A stretch of DNA of 64,000 nucleotides from positions 1 to 64,000 of the forward strand of contig JADFUC010001779.1 of NCBI GenBank assembly GCA_019722365.1. The letters are read 5' to 3'. The translations under genes were made by a program, and so were the position numbers. The stretch is from Lithospermum erythrorhizon (taxonomy: Eukaryota > Streptophyta > Magnoliopsida > Boraginales > Boraginaceae). Below, piece after piece: positions 26,207 through 37,400 of this stretch; the stretch's first letter is position 1, and each line of letters begins with the position of its first letter. The notes under the pieces are model-generated. The model had not been told where the DNA came from. It made no database searches and saw nothing but the letters and a program-made list of their open reading frames with translations.

Positions 26207-26819
26207 ACATCTTTATTTTGTTGAACCATGGAAAATTCTTAAAATGGTCGATAATGGTATTAAGTTGCATTTGATCTTAATTATTAAATGCGTAGCGATT
26301 TAGTCTTGGTAAGTGGCGCAAAAGTTGCACTTTGATCCCCAAACTAACATTTTTGTTAAATTTAAGCATCCTAAAAGATTAAGCGTAGCGTTAGTTTGAG
26401 GACGAAGATAAACTATTGTGCCTTTCGAAAAGATAAATACAACTTCAGAGTGGTAGGTTACTTGAAAATATTAATTTGGAGATCAATCACGATTTGATCT
26501 GGCTAGCCGAGGATCGTTTGATAATTTACTCTTGAACCAAGTATCTTATTGTTTCCGAAAATGTTTAGTGAAAAAAGGAAGAAAACACAAAATCTTATCT
26601 CAACACATGGAAACAAATCTGATTCACCAAATTCGAAAAGTTCATGCGTCGAGACATATTCATATCAACAACCTTTCGTCCAGTTTTCTAAATTATAAAA
26701 ATATCCAATTCAAACGTAATTCAAACATCAAAATAGAAATCACAATATAAACCATATTTTATATGTTTATATGATTTTATTTATAATAAGTAGAATATAT
26801 ATTTATCATCATCTAATCA
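26207..26819. other. 3' flank of the VND-like NAC gene
   Basis: Intergenic DNA between the copia element and the NAC stop codon. No other gene is recognised; the plus-strand frames at 26532-26750 and 26771-27022 are chance frames, the second being the shadow of NAC exon 3. Confidence 0.45.
26776..26781 (-). terminator. Possible polyadenylation signal AATAAA of the NAC gene
   Basis: TTTATT on the plus strand reads AATAAA on the minus strand, about 40 bases after the NAC stop codon. This is a plausible near-upstream poly(A) element, but plant signals are loose. Confidence 0.45.
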
Positions 26820-27437
26820 TCATTTACCATCAAATATACAAATACCAATATCAAAATCAGAACTTGAAGATGTTCCTAACAACCCATTTAACTTATCTAC
26901 TTCTTCCCTACTACTCTGCAAGAGAAGCAAACCCATTTCATCATAATCACCACCAACACTTTGATTCTCAAAGTTGGAAACCTTCGTCGTTTCACCCTCC
27001 TTATGACTCATTAACTGAGTAGCAACAAACTTGTCAAGATCTCTCCAGTCAGTTGTCACTTTCTTGGAGTTATTGTTATCTACTGATGATATTGGGGTTG
27101 GAATGTGGTTCTTGATTATAGGCAAAGATGGGCTTTCTAGCTGAGGAAGCTGTGAAGATGCATGCAGAAACTTTAAGCTCTCTGCTTCTAGTTCTTGTTT
27201 GCACATGAAACTTAGTGGGGGAAGGAATGTTGGGGGTTGCATTCTTGAAATATTATTTATATTGTTGTTATTGAAGTCAGCAATTGAAGGATCCAAAACT
27301 GATGATGAGGTAATATTAGTGGTATTAATAAGTTCTTCATAAGAGAAGTATGGTGTGTCCCATCCTTCAATGGTGTTGGTCTTTGTTTGGCTTGTGTTTC
27401 TTTTCTTGAATGCACGACATACCACCCATCCTTCTTC
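26820..27437 (-). CDS. VND1/2/3-like: VND-like NAC gene, exon 3 (end of NAC domain and activation region)
   Basis: The acceptor AG is at 27439-27438 after a T-rich tract, and the exon opens in phase 0 with [13 protein letters not shown], the last NAC subdomain. The rest is the Ser/Asn-rich variable region with the conserved C-terminal blocks, ending at the stop codon 26822-26820. Confidence 0.92.
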   Translation of the reverse strand, partial: EEGWVVCRAFKKRNTSQTKTNTIEGWDTPYFSYEELINTTNITSSSVLDPSIADFNNNNINNISRMQPPTFLPPLSFMCKQELEAESLKFLHASSQLPQLESPSLPIIKNHIPTPISSVDNNNSKKVTTDWRDLDKFVATQLMSHKEGETTKVSNFENQSVGGDYDEMGLLLLQSSREEVDKLNGLLGTSSSSDFDIGICIFDGK

Positions 27438-30400
27438 CTGCAAAACCATGCACTTTATTACCAATTAATACTATCTTCTTATAAAATTAAATTATTTAAT
27501 TTAGGGAAGTAATTTTCACACCAAAACAAAACTCTTCTACACCAATTTGAATTTTTCTTATTCTTTATATAAGAACTAAAAATTATTTCATTTTCTCCTA
27601 AAATTAATTTTAGACTCTCATATTCCTCCAAACTCTCTCAAAAAAAAATCTAACCCCTTATATGATAGTTCATTACTTTCTCCCATAAAAAATCTATCAA
27701 ACACAATGATTAGTTAACTAATATTCCTAAATAGATTCAAATATTAAAGTCGTGCCTTAAAATGTTTTATTTCATTGTTGTGATAAAATCGATGGTCAGC
27801 AATAAGAATAACCATAGTCATTATCTATGGTAATTATCTATTTTTCCAAATAATTCAATTCCATTCATAAGCATGACTATAAAATGCAAAATATCGATTT
27901 TGATTTAATTGTTGATTTATTGAAGTTGAATAAAATCACATATTAGTTATGGTTTATGTACAGAGAATCTTCAAGAGATAAATTGAAATTGCAATATAAT
28001 GAGTGAAAATGCTATCCATGATAATTTTTATATTAAAGGGTTTTGTTTTGGTGCAGAAAGTACTTCCACTGATATATTTCCTTAGCTATTTCTGAGAATC
28101 CACATCATAGTAAGAGGTTCGAAGTCATGCAAATAGTTCAATATCAAAAAATAAAAAGAATAGGAGAATATATATAAAATTATTGACCTCATTGTAGACA
28201 GTGAAAATTAACTAATTTAAATTAATAAAAATTAATTTATTTGAATTTATTAGTTTAATTAATTCACAACCAATCACACGATTACATGTGTCTATTAGCG
28301 TTTGGCCGAGCACCAGTGGAAACAAGCACATATAAATTAAGGGTTCTTGTATTGAATACTGAAATTAATTAGTAGGGTAAAATTAGGATTCATTATTAAA
28401 TTAAACCTAATTTTATACTTCGTATGATGATGTGGCATTAAAATAGGATCCCCTAAATTTACATGATTAAAATAATAAATTAGGAGAAAATCGAAATAAA
28501 AATAGGGTTAAAAAATAAATTGATTAGGGTAATGTTACCCGTGAAAAGCAAAACAAAGGTAGCATTCTTCAATTTGCCTAGGCGGTGCAAATGTGAAAGG
28601 CGACTGATACTTTACATTAAAACTTATTTTAACTTATTAAATTATTGATTTGAATGCTGCGCCAGCGATTTAAATAATGATAGGCGAGATAAAGTGATCC
28701 GCTGAGAATGGATCGACGATCGGAAATGACGAAAAACATAAATATTCCTCTTTACACCGTGGAAAAGGTGCTGTTCGTATTCAAAAGTAAGCAGGTGAAA
28801 AATTGTAGAAAAACTCACGAAGAAGACTAGCGAAGCACTGAAAGCGGCAGAAAGCTGAAAGATTCAAAATTTGGCTTTACCTAAAAGCAGAAGATTTAAA
28901 AGCCAGAGCGCCTGGCTTGAAGATTTAAAGGCAACCCTGAAACATGAAGATTCGAAAGGAAAAAAAAGAAAGCTGGCGCAGGCGGCAGAAACCCCAGTAT
29001 GCAGCTGAAAACATCGAGAGGAGTGGAGCGACTATTGTAGTCCTTGAAATTTAATGAGAAGTTGAGCTTCAACTGAGACTCGAAATCAGCTGAAACATCT
29101 TGCAGATTGAAGGTCTGTAGCGGTAGAGAATTAGGAACAAGATCTTGAAGCCTGCTACATGTCAGGCAGGCACTAAGGCCCGCATTGATAAGGTCCAGTC
29201 CTAAAACTATAAGGTTAAATCGATTCGATACTTATCTTTGCTAAAGTTCTGAGCGAATCCCGGCCTTGCGGAGACAAGGCTGTTGAAGCATCTGACGAGG
29301 ATTATATCCGTAGCTAGCACAATCCGCCTTCCGAGCGGTCAGGGTACGATTGCTTTATATCACCGAGATCGAAAGTCAGACCAAAGATCGGAAGTCAAAT
29401 AACCACATTTGGATGATGCGCTAAAATCGGCTCGGTTAGAACCATATCTTTAGTCAAAGACCGGGCTTACCGTCTCGGGCGCGTAGGGATACATATCAAA
29501 TCAGGAACCCGAACTCGAGCCATTTCGAGTAAAATTGCTCCGAGTCGAGCTTAAATGCATAGGCGTGGCGTACGTGAGGTGTGGGCGTCGTTTGTCGTCT
29601 CTTTGTACGGAAAATATTTTCCCCAAGCAGTTTTTTTATTTAGTGCTCAATATAAATAATAAAATCTTTCTTCGCGTTACATTCATAGAACATAGAAATG
29701 AATGACATTCATTATTAATCTTTTAAAAAAGGTATTTAACTTCGTGCGTAGACTTGGTTATTTTTTATTGAACCTTGCTTGATTTAAGGTTAAATAGAAG
29801 CAAATAAATTACGATAGATTGAAATATCAAATTATATAAATAGCTTGATTTGAAAGTATCATTTTTATGCCCATGGTTAATACTTAATAGGTGTAATGGA
29901 AAGAAGAATTTTTATTATTTATGAAAAGGGGTATAAAATAAAATCTACTATAGGGAAAAATTTCTCAGTGTATAGATTTTATCAAATGAAGAGGATACAT
30001 TATCGAACTACTTATGAGTCCCTACTGGCGTTTCTTGTGATTTGTGAGATGTCTTTCTTGCTGACTTGAAACTTGGTCTTGATAGAATTGTGACTTGACT
30101 TGGTCTTGATAGGATTGCTTGAGCTGACTTAGTCTTGATAGAAGCTTGGTATGAGTTTGTGGTGAGCTGGTTTGAGCTTGACTTGTCTTGTTGAGCTTGA
30201 TTTGAGTTGGATGTGTACATTCACGAGAGATGGATATGTGCAGTCTTGATGGTGAGCAGGTATGGACTTGGATATGGTCAGTAGGGAAGCCTTAGCGGCG
30301 TATTCAGGTGTTGGTGTACTGGAGCTTGATCTTGGTTGGACTTGATCATAGATGCATTAGGACTTGATGGACTTCTTCTGGCGTCTGCGATTAATGAGGC

Positions 30401-33400
30401 TTTGTCTTTGTCTTGGCTTGTACGTAGTGGGATTTAAGTGATATGGCTTACAGTGGGGCAGATTGGATCATTCGCACCTGCAGTGGGGACTTGAGTGATT
30501 TGGTCTCCTTTAGGATTTGTTAAGTTTTGGGCGATTAATCGACTACAAGCATGCTACGGTAGAAGCTTGTTGTTGTAGTGATGATGAGGGTGAGACTTGA
30601 TTTAAGCTTTTGAAACATCATTATACAACTTATACTATAACGACATATGACTTGTTCTTTGTAGTGTTGATCGATGTATGAAGGTGGAGGCGTTCAGCTG
30701 TTGATGATGATCGATTTAGATAGGGGCTTTAATGAAACTTTGTTTCCTGCATTTATAGGGCGTAACGTTCGAGTATATTCTATATATGGAACTTGATGAA
30801 TCAAACTGAGATTTATCGGTGTTCATTCGAATTTTGAATAATCGAGGGGGCGTTAGCTTATTGCTTGAATATCCGAGCGTTCTTGAGAAATATGAGTCGA
30901 GATTATAATAGATTTTTCTTGAAACTTGGAAAATTCGCTAGCGTTTATGTAATATTAATTTATTTTAGGCTACGGAAAGGTGTTTTAAAACCCACTTAGA
31001 AGTGGTGTTTTTCTTTGATAGTTTAAAAAGTTAATTTAGAATTCGGACATTATTCTTTTGTGTTTTTGGTATTTTTTGTGTATTTTACGATACATTTGTG
31101 ATATCGATTTCAAAAATATAAGAGAGGTATTTAAAGAGACACGGGCTTTGAATACTAAACCTGATTAGTTGGTTTAGCTTGGGTGGATCGCCCAGTCTTA
31201 GTTGAAAAATATAAGAGGTATTTACTTTGCCTCCAAGTAATGAAAGATGCCTCTTTTATGTAAAGAAGGTTCAGTGCTTTACAGGTCGAATCGTTTCGTA
31301 TTGGGACATACATTCATTTTGAACCCCGTAATACAGAACCTTCATTTGAACCTGCGTAGCTTCGAACTTTAATTTTTGACCATATGACCAATTTTAATTG
31401 AATACAATTGAAATTTTAGTATGACCTAAATTTAATGAAAATTTAATTTGGGGAGGCTATTTTTCGAACACTTGTTGACGAGAGGATTTTACATTAAATT
31501 TAGGAGTTTGATCGAGACACAAGTATGTAGCATTTCTTTGGTGGGCGATTTAATTAATTTGATTAAATTAGATGTAATCATTTTAATTTTTTAATAAATT
31601 TTCACTCTACCTGATAGGTAACGTAATGTCAATTTATTATTAACACATGGAATGTAAGATTTTTGTGCGAGATAATTGTCAATATAGTCCAAGTTAGTGT
31701 GACCGTGGTGCAGTTTCGTCCATGTTAGTGGCATTGTATCAATTTAGTTTCCAAAAAGTGTCGCGTGTGTTCTTGATATGGTCGCCAGTGACAAATGTTG
31801 CCACGTTGGTCCGTGTTTTGGACGTCGAATCGAGACTGATATGCGACATTTATCATTTCACAGGACTCACTCTTTACTGTTTGTTGTCTGCACTAGAGGT
31901 AACTATAACAATGTCATTATCTAGGAACAAACTACATCAGGATCATACTATGTGGGATTATATTTGCAATTAAATCATTTTTGTGCAATATATGAGGATC
32001 GATTCTATTTGATTTTGACTTTTAGGAACGAAGTAATTATTTTTTAATTTATTCTGTTTATAATGCTACACTGAATATAAGACGGCAAGGCATGTTAGCT
32101 TTCCCTATCGATAGAGGAAAATTGGAATATGTCTATCGACATGTATGAACCTATAGATGAATGGAACCAAAGTTCACTCCTAAAAAGCGTTTGGCTAATA
32201 AAAAGATAGATGCTTTTTGACTTGCAAGACAAAATCATTCCTTGTTCTAAATAGTGAATATTGCTAGATTGCTGATCATGAAGCATGCAGGAAAAAGTAT
32301 TGTATTTCCATATCACACAAGACGCAAAATGGACCCTTTTATGATAATTGGAAAACGGACTTGTAAAAATATCAGAATTAATACTTCCTCCATTCCATAA
32401 AAATTATCTTGTTTTAATTTAATAACAAAAGTTTAATATTTATAAAAATTGGTCTATTTCTTAAAATACATGTAAATGATCAAATGATAATCAAGTTATA
32501 AAAAAATGAAAAAAAAAATGAAAATATACAATCTTTACGAAATAAAGGAAGTATGTGACAATCTTGGTTAGAGTTTCTGAGTAATCTCTCCAATTTAATT
32601 TAATTGAAATTCTTGATAAGTAATTTCATGAATAATTTTTAAATTTTATTATGACAAATTATAAGATTTATCTAATATTATAATTTTTAAATCAATTATA
32701 TATATTTTAAATATATAAGAATAATAAATAAGAAGTTGTTCACTGTCAAGTTGCCTAAAGATTAAAAATGTGTATGAGTTTAGCTATGATTTTATAATTT
32801 CAAGAAATTCAAATATTTATTTTCAATAATTATTAGAGAATTATATAGAATGAATTAATCGATCTCAATAATGCTTGTAAGAGTTCAGTCTTTTTAAAAA
32901 AATCATTTGTACTTTACATTGATGAGAATAAAATTCAAGACCTTAAAATTTATGATCATTAGGCTAATTCATATGCTCTGTTGAGCTCTGAGTTGATGCT
33001 GAATATAGAATTATCTTAGTAGAAATTACATCTAATATATTTGTAGATGGAAGATAATTAGAATAGGTATTTTAAATGGATTGATATGGGGCTCACTACT
33101 AATGGATTAAATAAACCAATGTACATTATGTTTCATTCAATATGGGGAGTAGATTGTTACGGTGTAATTCGTCTCTGTTTTGGATGTTTGAATAATAGGC
33201 AGAATGTAAAATATTTATTCTGTGAGGACCATACATGCGCAAAGCATGTGAGGCGTGCTCGGGTATTGAATTATTCTGATGCTCGGAATCAAGAGATCAA
33301 ACTACAATAGAGTCACATAAATTTATTCCAGAGGCTGTCGCCGTGCTCATTTTTAAAGAAGCATTGGGTTCTAATTTAAATACTCCTCAGTTTTTTGTGC

Positions 33401-35446
33401 CTGGATTCTTATTGGGACTCCAAATGCCAGCATGGGTTGTATAAACTTCGGATGAATTAATAAGGTCTTGGGTTTCGTCCTTTATCACAATGGAATTGAT
33501 TTTAGTATGGATCTTCGTGGCTTCTTAACATTGAGTATCGTAGTCGGCGTTGTTGTTAAGGCGTGTAAATCATATGTGGTCAAAGCGGGCCAATGTAGGA
33601 GGATATTGAGACAGGTGCATTGGTTAGGTGTATTAATAAGGTTATGGGGAGCTTCGTCATGCAATGCAGAATTAATTTTAATATCAAATCATGTTAACTT
33701 TTAACAATTCTAGCCTAATTTTTTCTTTTTAATTAGTCGTCGTCATTTTATAATTTCCTTCTCTATCTATCCCTAAATATCATTGTTTTCAACACTACTT
33801 TCTCTCTTTCATTGGTTATTCGTAATTTCAATACAACTATTTTATAATTAGTATTTACATTAATTAAGGATCTAAGGATAAAATGTATATTATTCTTAAT
33901 TTATATACCGAAAGTTAAAACCACAATTATTAAAAATGAGAGGGAGTATTACTTTGCTATTACCTGTAGTATACTTAATCATATGCAAAGATATGGAACA
34001 ATCAAGAAGGAAAGAACAAAACTCATACAAATCTAGTTTTATTGTAGGAAATAATTGTTAAAATGGTTCTAGATAATGGGACGAAGTTATGAATTGGTTT
34101 CATAAAATTTAAAAGTTAAAATTTAGTCTCTGATAATAGCTTTAAAGTTGTGTTGTGGTCCCCTATTATAACTGTGATGTTAAAAACTAATAACAAAATA
34201 AAGGACCAAATACAATCTTAAAAATATTATGATAAACTAAATTTCAATTTTTAAACTTTTTAGGACCAATTCATAATTTTGTCGCTAAAACCATTTCAAC
34301 AATTAAATTTTTATTGTAGACTTGAAATCACCAACCTGTGGAGGTGCATTTTCTTCTGACTCGAGCCTATACTCATGCATGATCCAGTCAGATTTTTGAC
34401 CATTTGGTGCTCTCCCTTTGTAAAAAACTAGGGTTTTTCTCATGCCAATGAGCTTATGTTTATCATATACTGCTTTATCTCGACCTGTAGCTTTCCAGAA
34501 TCCTGCCATGGTGGCCCTGTTAGTTCTTGTTCCTGTAGGATATTTCTTGTCTTTGTGACTGAAGAAATAAAACTCATTCTGCTCTTCATATCCAATCCGA
34601 CATTTTTCTGCAAATCAAATATCTTTAGTTAGCACATATATATATTTTCGCTAATTACTATTACAATCAATCGCAAAAGTATCATTCAGTTTTGAATTTT
34701 GATCATTCTGTTTTGAATTTTGATGATTGATGAGTTTTTAAATTTGAGAATAAAATATTTTTCATTATCAAAAAACATTTAGTCAAAAAATTTAAATGCT
34801 ATTATCTTTTTAATGTACCTTTTACTATTAAGATTTGATAGTTTGTCAAATCAAAGTCAGTACTAATATACCAAATACTGTATTTGATAATTTTGATTAT
34901 TAATGAAAATCAAACAAGATGATCTTTATTATGGAATGAATTACAAAATTGAATTTGTTATGGTGAACTATTGGTTCAAGATTTGATCTTGAAAGTACAC
35001 TACTTTCATAAACATTTTACAACAATAACAATGTTTATTTTAAGGTTTTGAATCACCAGAGAGCACTAGGGCATTCCATGTCACTTTTTCGGTGAGTACA
35101 TTAAAATATATTTATATCAAATGGGGAAAAAGATTTTGAATGGTGTCATGAATACATGAAAATATCTTTAGATGAAATAGGGAAAAGGTTTTGAATGGCT
35201 AACAAACCACTAAATAAGAAGTGATCTAAGAGGAGAAAAGAAATATAAGTAGAGATAGAATGGAGTACTACCTTGAAGATCCCATGGTTCAATCCTATAG
35301 AGATCAATATCTCTAATGACATCAAGATCTATTCTTTGTGATGCAACTTTCTTCCTTAAGTAATACCCAACAAGTTCTTCATCAGTTGGATGGAATCTAA
35401 ATCCTGGTGGAACACAAGGTGTTGATGATGATGATGACTCCATCAT
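26820..35446 (-). CDS. VND1/2/3-like: VND1/2/3-type NAC transcription factor, three coding exons
   Basis: VND proteins are nuclear activators that switch on secondary wall and cell-death genes in xylem vessels. Coding exons are 35446-35272, 34607-34336 and 27437-26820 (354 aa), all with GT-AG junctions and matching phases. The first ATG is at 35446-35444 with a second directly after it. The NAC domain (about residues 12-164) runs [87 protein letters not shown] and [13 protein letters not shown]. The C-terminal activation region keeps the VND1-3 landmarks [25 protein letters not shown] and the tail [12 protein letters not shown], which separates it from VND4-6, VND7 and other NACs. Length agrees with the 340-365 aa of Arabidopsis VND1-3. 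Odd points: NEFYFF where the family has NEWYFF, and a 6.9 kb intron 2 (27438-34335) rich in transposons. I cannot choose between VND1, 2 and 3. Confidence 0.93.
28193..29681 (+). mobile_element. Solo LTR, family A copy 1, in intron 2 of the NAC gene
   Basis: Begins TGTAGACAGTGAAAATT and ends CGCGTTACA, giving TG...CA termini. It is flanked by CTCAT (28188-28192) and TTCAT (29682-29686), a 4 of 5 match to a 5 bp target duplication. The AT-rich first 400 bp match the starts of the copies at 53.9 kb and, inverted, at 60.86 kb (shared CATATGATGATGTG-like and AAAATAGG blocks). No internal retrotransposon region is present, so I read it as a solo LTR left by LTR-LTR recombination. Superfamily is uncertain; the TGTAGACA start is common in plant Ty3/gypsy LTRs. 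Confidence 0.65.
29970..31612 (-). mobile_element. Probable solo LTR, family A copy 4 (inverted), in intron 2 of the NAC gene
   Basis: Its right end, read on the minus strand, gives GTAGAGTGAAAATTTATT and then an AT-rich stretch resembling the start of copy 1, so the two copies point away from each other. Its left part (30040-30400) holds a degenerate motif around GACTTGGTCTTGATAG repeated several times. The complement of this motif resembles the CCAAGTCCAAGACT repeats of the copy at 53.9-55.3 kb. Ends are approximate and no target duplication is clear. Confidence 0.5.
30040..30400. repeat. Degenerate CTTGGTCTTGATAG-type minisatellite
   Basis: Repeated short words GACTTGG, TCTTGATAG and GAGCTTGA recur at irregular spacing of about 30-40 bp. 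It is part of the solo LTR family: the related region at 54.95-55.2 kb shows the complementary words CCAAGTCCAA and TCCAAGACTA. Confidence 0.55.
31613..32383. other. Intron 2 sequence of the NAC gene without recognised element
   Basis: AT-rich intronic DNA. The plus-strand frame at 31722-31973 shows no known domain. Confidence 0.4.
32384..32551. mobile_element. Stowaway-type MITE (168 bp) with TA target duplication
   Basis: The ends are inverted repeats (CTTCCTCCATTCCATAAAAA on the left; the complement of the right end starts CTTCCTTTATTTCGTAAA). Both flanks are TA (32382-32383 and 32552-32553). CTCCCTCCxTxCC termini, an AT-rich core and TA duplication define Stowaway MITEs mobilised by mariner-like transposases. 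It lies in NAC intron 2. Confidence 0.85.
33080..33710 (+). other. Unrecognised low-AT block with two short open frames in NAC intron 2
   Basis: Frames at 33086-33310 and 33468-33704 lie in a segment with more balanced base composition than the surrounding intron. The first contains two Cys-x(4-5)-Cys/His clusters ([10 protein letters not shown]..., CEDHTCAKH). I do not recognise either protein. A decayed transposon or captured gene fragment is possible; they may equally be chance frames. Confidence 0.3.
34048..34308. mobile_element. Mutator-type MITE (261 bp) flanked by 11 bp direct repeats
   Basis: The two ends form a long imperfect inverted repeat of about 70 bp. The left end reads AATAATTGTTAAAATGGTT and continues through TTATGAATTGGT; the right end, on the complement, reads TTAATTGTTGAAATGGTT and also continues through TTATGAATTGGT. 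Identical 11-mers TTTTATTGTAG lie at 34037-34047 and 34309-34319. Long terminal inverted repeats with 9-11 bp target duplications are the mark of Mutator-like MITEs. The right duplication ends only 16 bases before the splice donor of NAC exon 2. Confidence 0.85.
34336..34607 (-). CDS. VND1/2/3-like: VND-like NAC gene, exon 2 (core DNA-binding subdomains)
   Basis: Acceptor AG at 34609-34608 and donor GT at 34335-34334. The 272 nt exon finishes a Glu codon begun in exon 1 and encodes [20 protein letters not shown], then the TNRAT and [13 protein letters not shown]-contact region, and [12 protein letters not shown]. The intron positions are the standard NAC ones. The Phe in NEFYFF replaces the family's usual Trp. 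Confidence 0.93.
35272..35446 (-). CDS. VND1/2/3-like: VND-like NAC gene, exon 1 (start and NAC subdomains A-B)
   Basis: The start is the first ATG of a Met-Met pair at 35446-35441, followed by [20 protein letters not shown]. An upstream in-frame extension to 35464 begins with TTG and is not a plant start. The exon ends in phase 1 at 35272 with donor GT at 35271-35270. Confidence 0.92.
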
Positions 35447-35464
35447 GATTGACTTATTAGACAA

Positions 35465-37400
35465 TGCTTCTAGTAGCTAGTGATCTTCTGCATGAAATTC
35501 AAGACCAAGAAAGTAAATTTTTCATTCCATCATATTTGAATCATAATATATACAACAACATAAAAAGAACAATTCAAATAAAAAATAGAGCAAAAAGGTA
35601 GAAAGTTGTATTGATTGAGACCCTAAAGAAAAATAATGACGAAAACTAAATCACTATGTGACAAGTGTTACAAAATTCATGATCAACTAATTTGACAGTA
35701 AGGGGAAAAAAACGTGAGAATTAACCTCTAGAAGCTCACACTCAATGATTCTTGTGGGAAGGGTTGGTTTTGAAGAAAATTATGAAAATGATAGAAATTA
35801 TTCGAATGATGAGAGTCCAAGACACACTTAGAGAAAATTGAGTAGTGGTTATGGATCTGGTTGCAAATCTATACTATTGTATTTGCTTCGTCGCTAACAC
35901 TGATTTGTAACAAGTATGTAACAGATTACTTATTTGTAATAGGTAATTCAATATAATCAGTTGTTAACGACGAAGCAGTTGCAATAAATATCCAAACCAC
36001 TGCTAATTTAAGTTAACGCTAATTAAGCCTCTAGGTGCAAAGCAAATTATGGAGAAACAGACAAATTAAAAAGTTTGAGTAAACTGATCATGCCTTGTCT
36101 CTTTAGTTGGCAAGGGTGAAGAAATGATGAAAACATGAGTTATTATTAGGTCTCCAAGAAATAGGGTTAAACAATCAATTCATCTATCTAACCACATTGC
36201 TGGTCCCTCTATATTATTGGAGTTTAAAAACAATCCTTTAAGTAGTTTATTATATATGCCTAAGATTATTTAGTGGTTAAAAGTTGAGAAATTTTACTTA
36301 CTCCATCAAGATTCAAACATTTTTCAATAGGACGACTTCTTAATATCTTTGTTTAATTATAAACAAATAAAATACAACTTTTTTCCCAAATACTTGCATC
36401 ACTATATATAACCAACCCCTTTATTGATAACATAATGTTTAATCTTCCATGTTATGCTTAGGAGTGCATATTAGAGAGGGAGGGATGAGGTAATCAAAAT
36501 TTAGCATGCGTTTGTAAAAAGGGTGGAAGGTTGGATCAAACCTGAAAGAAAAGGGTATTCTAGAAAGTGAAAAAGAAAACATTCTCCTACTCATATGTGT
36601 TTCAGAAATGGGATCTGACTCTTTGGTCGACTTGTCTAGAATAAACACTACATAACTTATCTTCATTGAATTTGAGAAACCACGTGAATAAAGAGATGTT
36701 TACTTTTTTTATCAAGATTTTATATAGTTATTACTCCATCTGAATGATCTTATACCTACGTTCTTGCAATGGTTTCAAGAATCATATGGGTCGGTAGACT
36801 TTATGTTGAAAAGAATAAAGATTATTATTGACAAAAAATGAGTGAAATTTTCATCAAAACAGATGCAAGAAGTAGCTATATATGGATCTTCTTTTGTCCA
36901 AGCCAATTACACAGTTCATCATAAGAAGGAAATCTATAACATGACTATTAAAGACTCCTCTACCGAGATTTGTCTCTCTTTAGCTAGAGGATCTTGAATT
37001 TTTAGTAGAAGAAGGATAAAAAAAAATTCAAGATCAAGGGAATATATGTTCAGTATAATCAATATTGACACTAGCTATTAGTAGGTTGCCAGGTTACTTG
37101 CTTCGATATATTGATTTGTTTACCTAAGAAATTATTTTACTAAAATTGTTTTAAATGCATGCAAGATAATTGAACTTAAGAAAATTAAACCAACAAATAA
37201 AAAAGCGTACCTGCGGGCTTCTCAATATATAAATGAAGATGATAAATTGAAAGTAATCTAATATGGTGTTGTATACTATGAGGAAACAGGAAAACAGCAG
37301 AGGGTGAGAGAGTAAGTCCGTTTCAGGGTGAGAAGAGTTGTTTAAAAAGAAGAAGAGGAGGGGGCAACGGGAGGAGGACCGCTGATCAATTGCGCATGGT
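35465..37400 (-). promoter_or_regulatory. Probable 5'UTR exons, 5'UTR intron and promoter edge of the NAC gene
   Basis: On the minus strand CCCGCAG/GTACGC (37217-37205) is a strong donor context following a CT-rich leader (about 37390-37211). TTTCATGCAG/AAGATC (35497-35482) is a good acceptor 41 bases before the ATG. This predicts a 5'UTR intron of about 1.7 kb (37210-35488). The CT-rich stretch (TCTTCTTCTTTTTAAAC) is typical of plant leaders. No transcript evidence is available, and the transcription start is not fixed. Confidence 0.45.

Noticed and set aside
26771..27022. Plus-strand open frame
   Set aside because: It lies antisense to NAC exon 3 and its 3' end, and has no domain.
28193..31612. 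A single 3.4 kb DNA transposon with long terminal inverted repeats
   Set aside because: The inverted ends are better explained as two oppositely oriented solo LTRs, because the same unit occurs singly at 53.9 kb and 59.5 kb.
33755..33950. Possible MITE ending AATGAGAGGGAGTA
   Set aside because: A Stowaway-like right end without a matching left end.
35447..35464. Upstream extension of the NAC protein by six residues (SNKSI region)
   Set aside because: The extension would begin at TTG, not ATG. The first in-frame ATG is at 35446, directly before the family-typical start.
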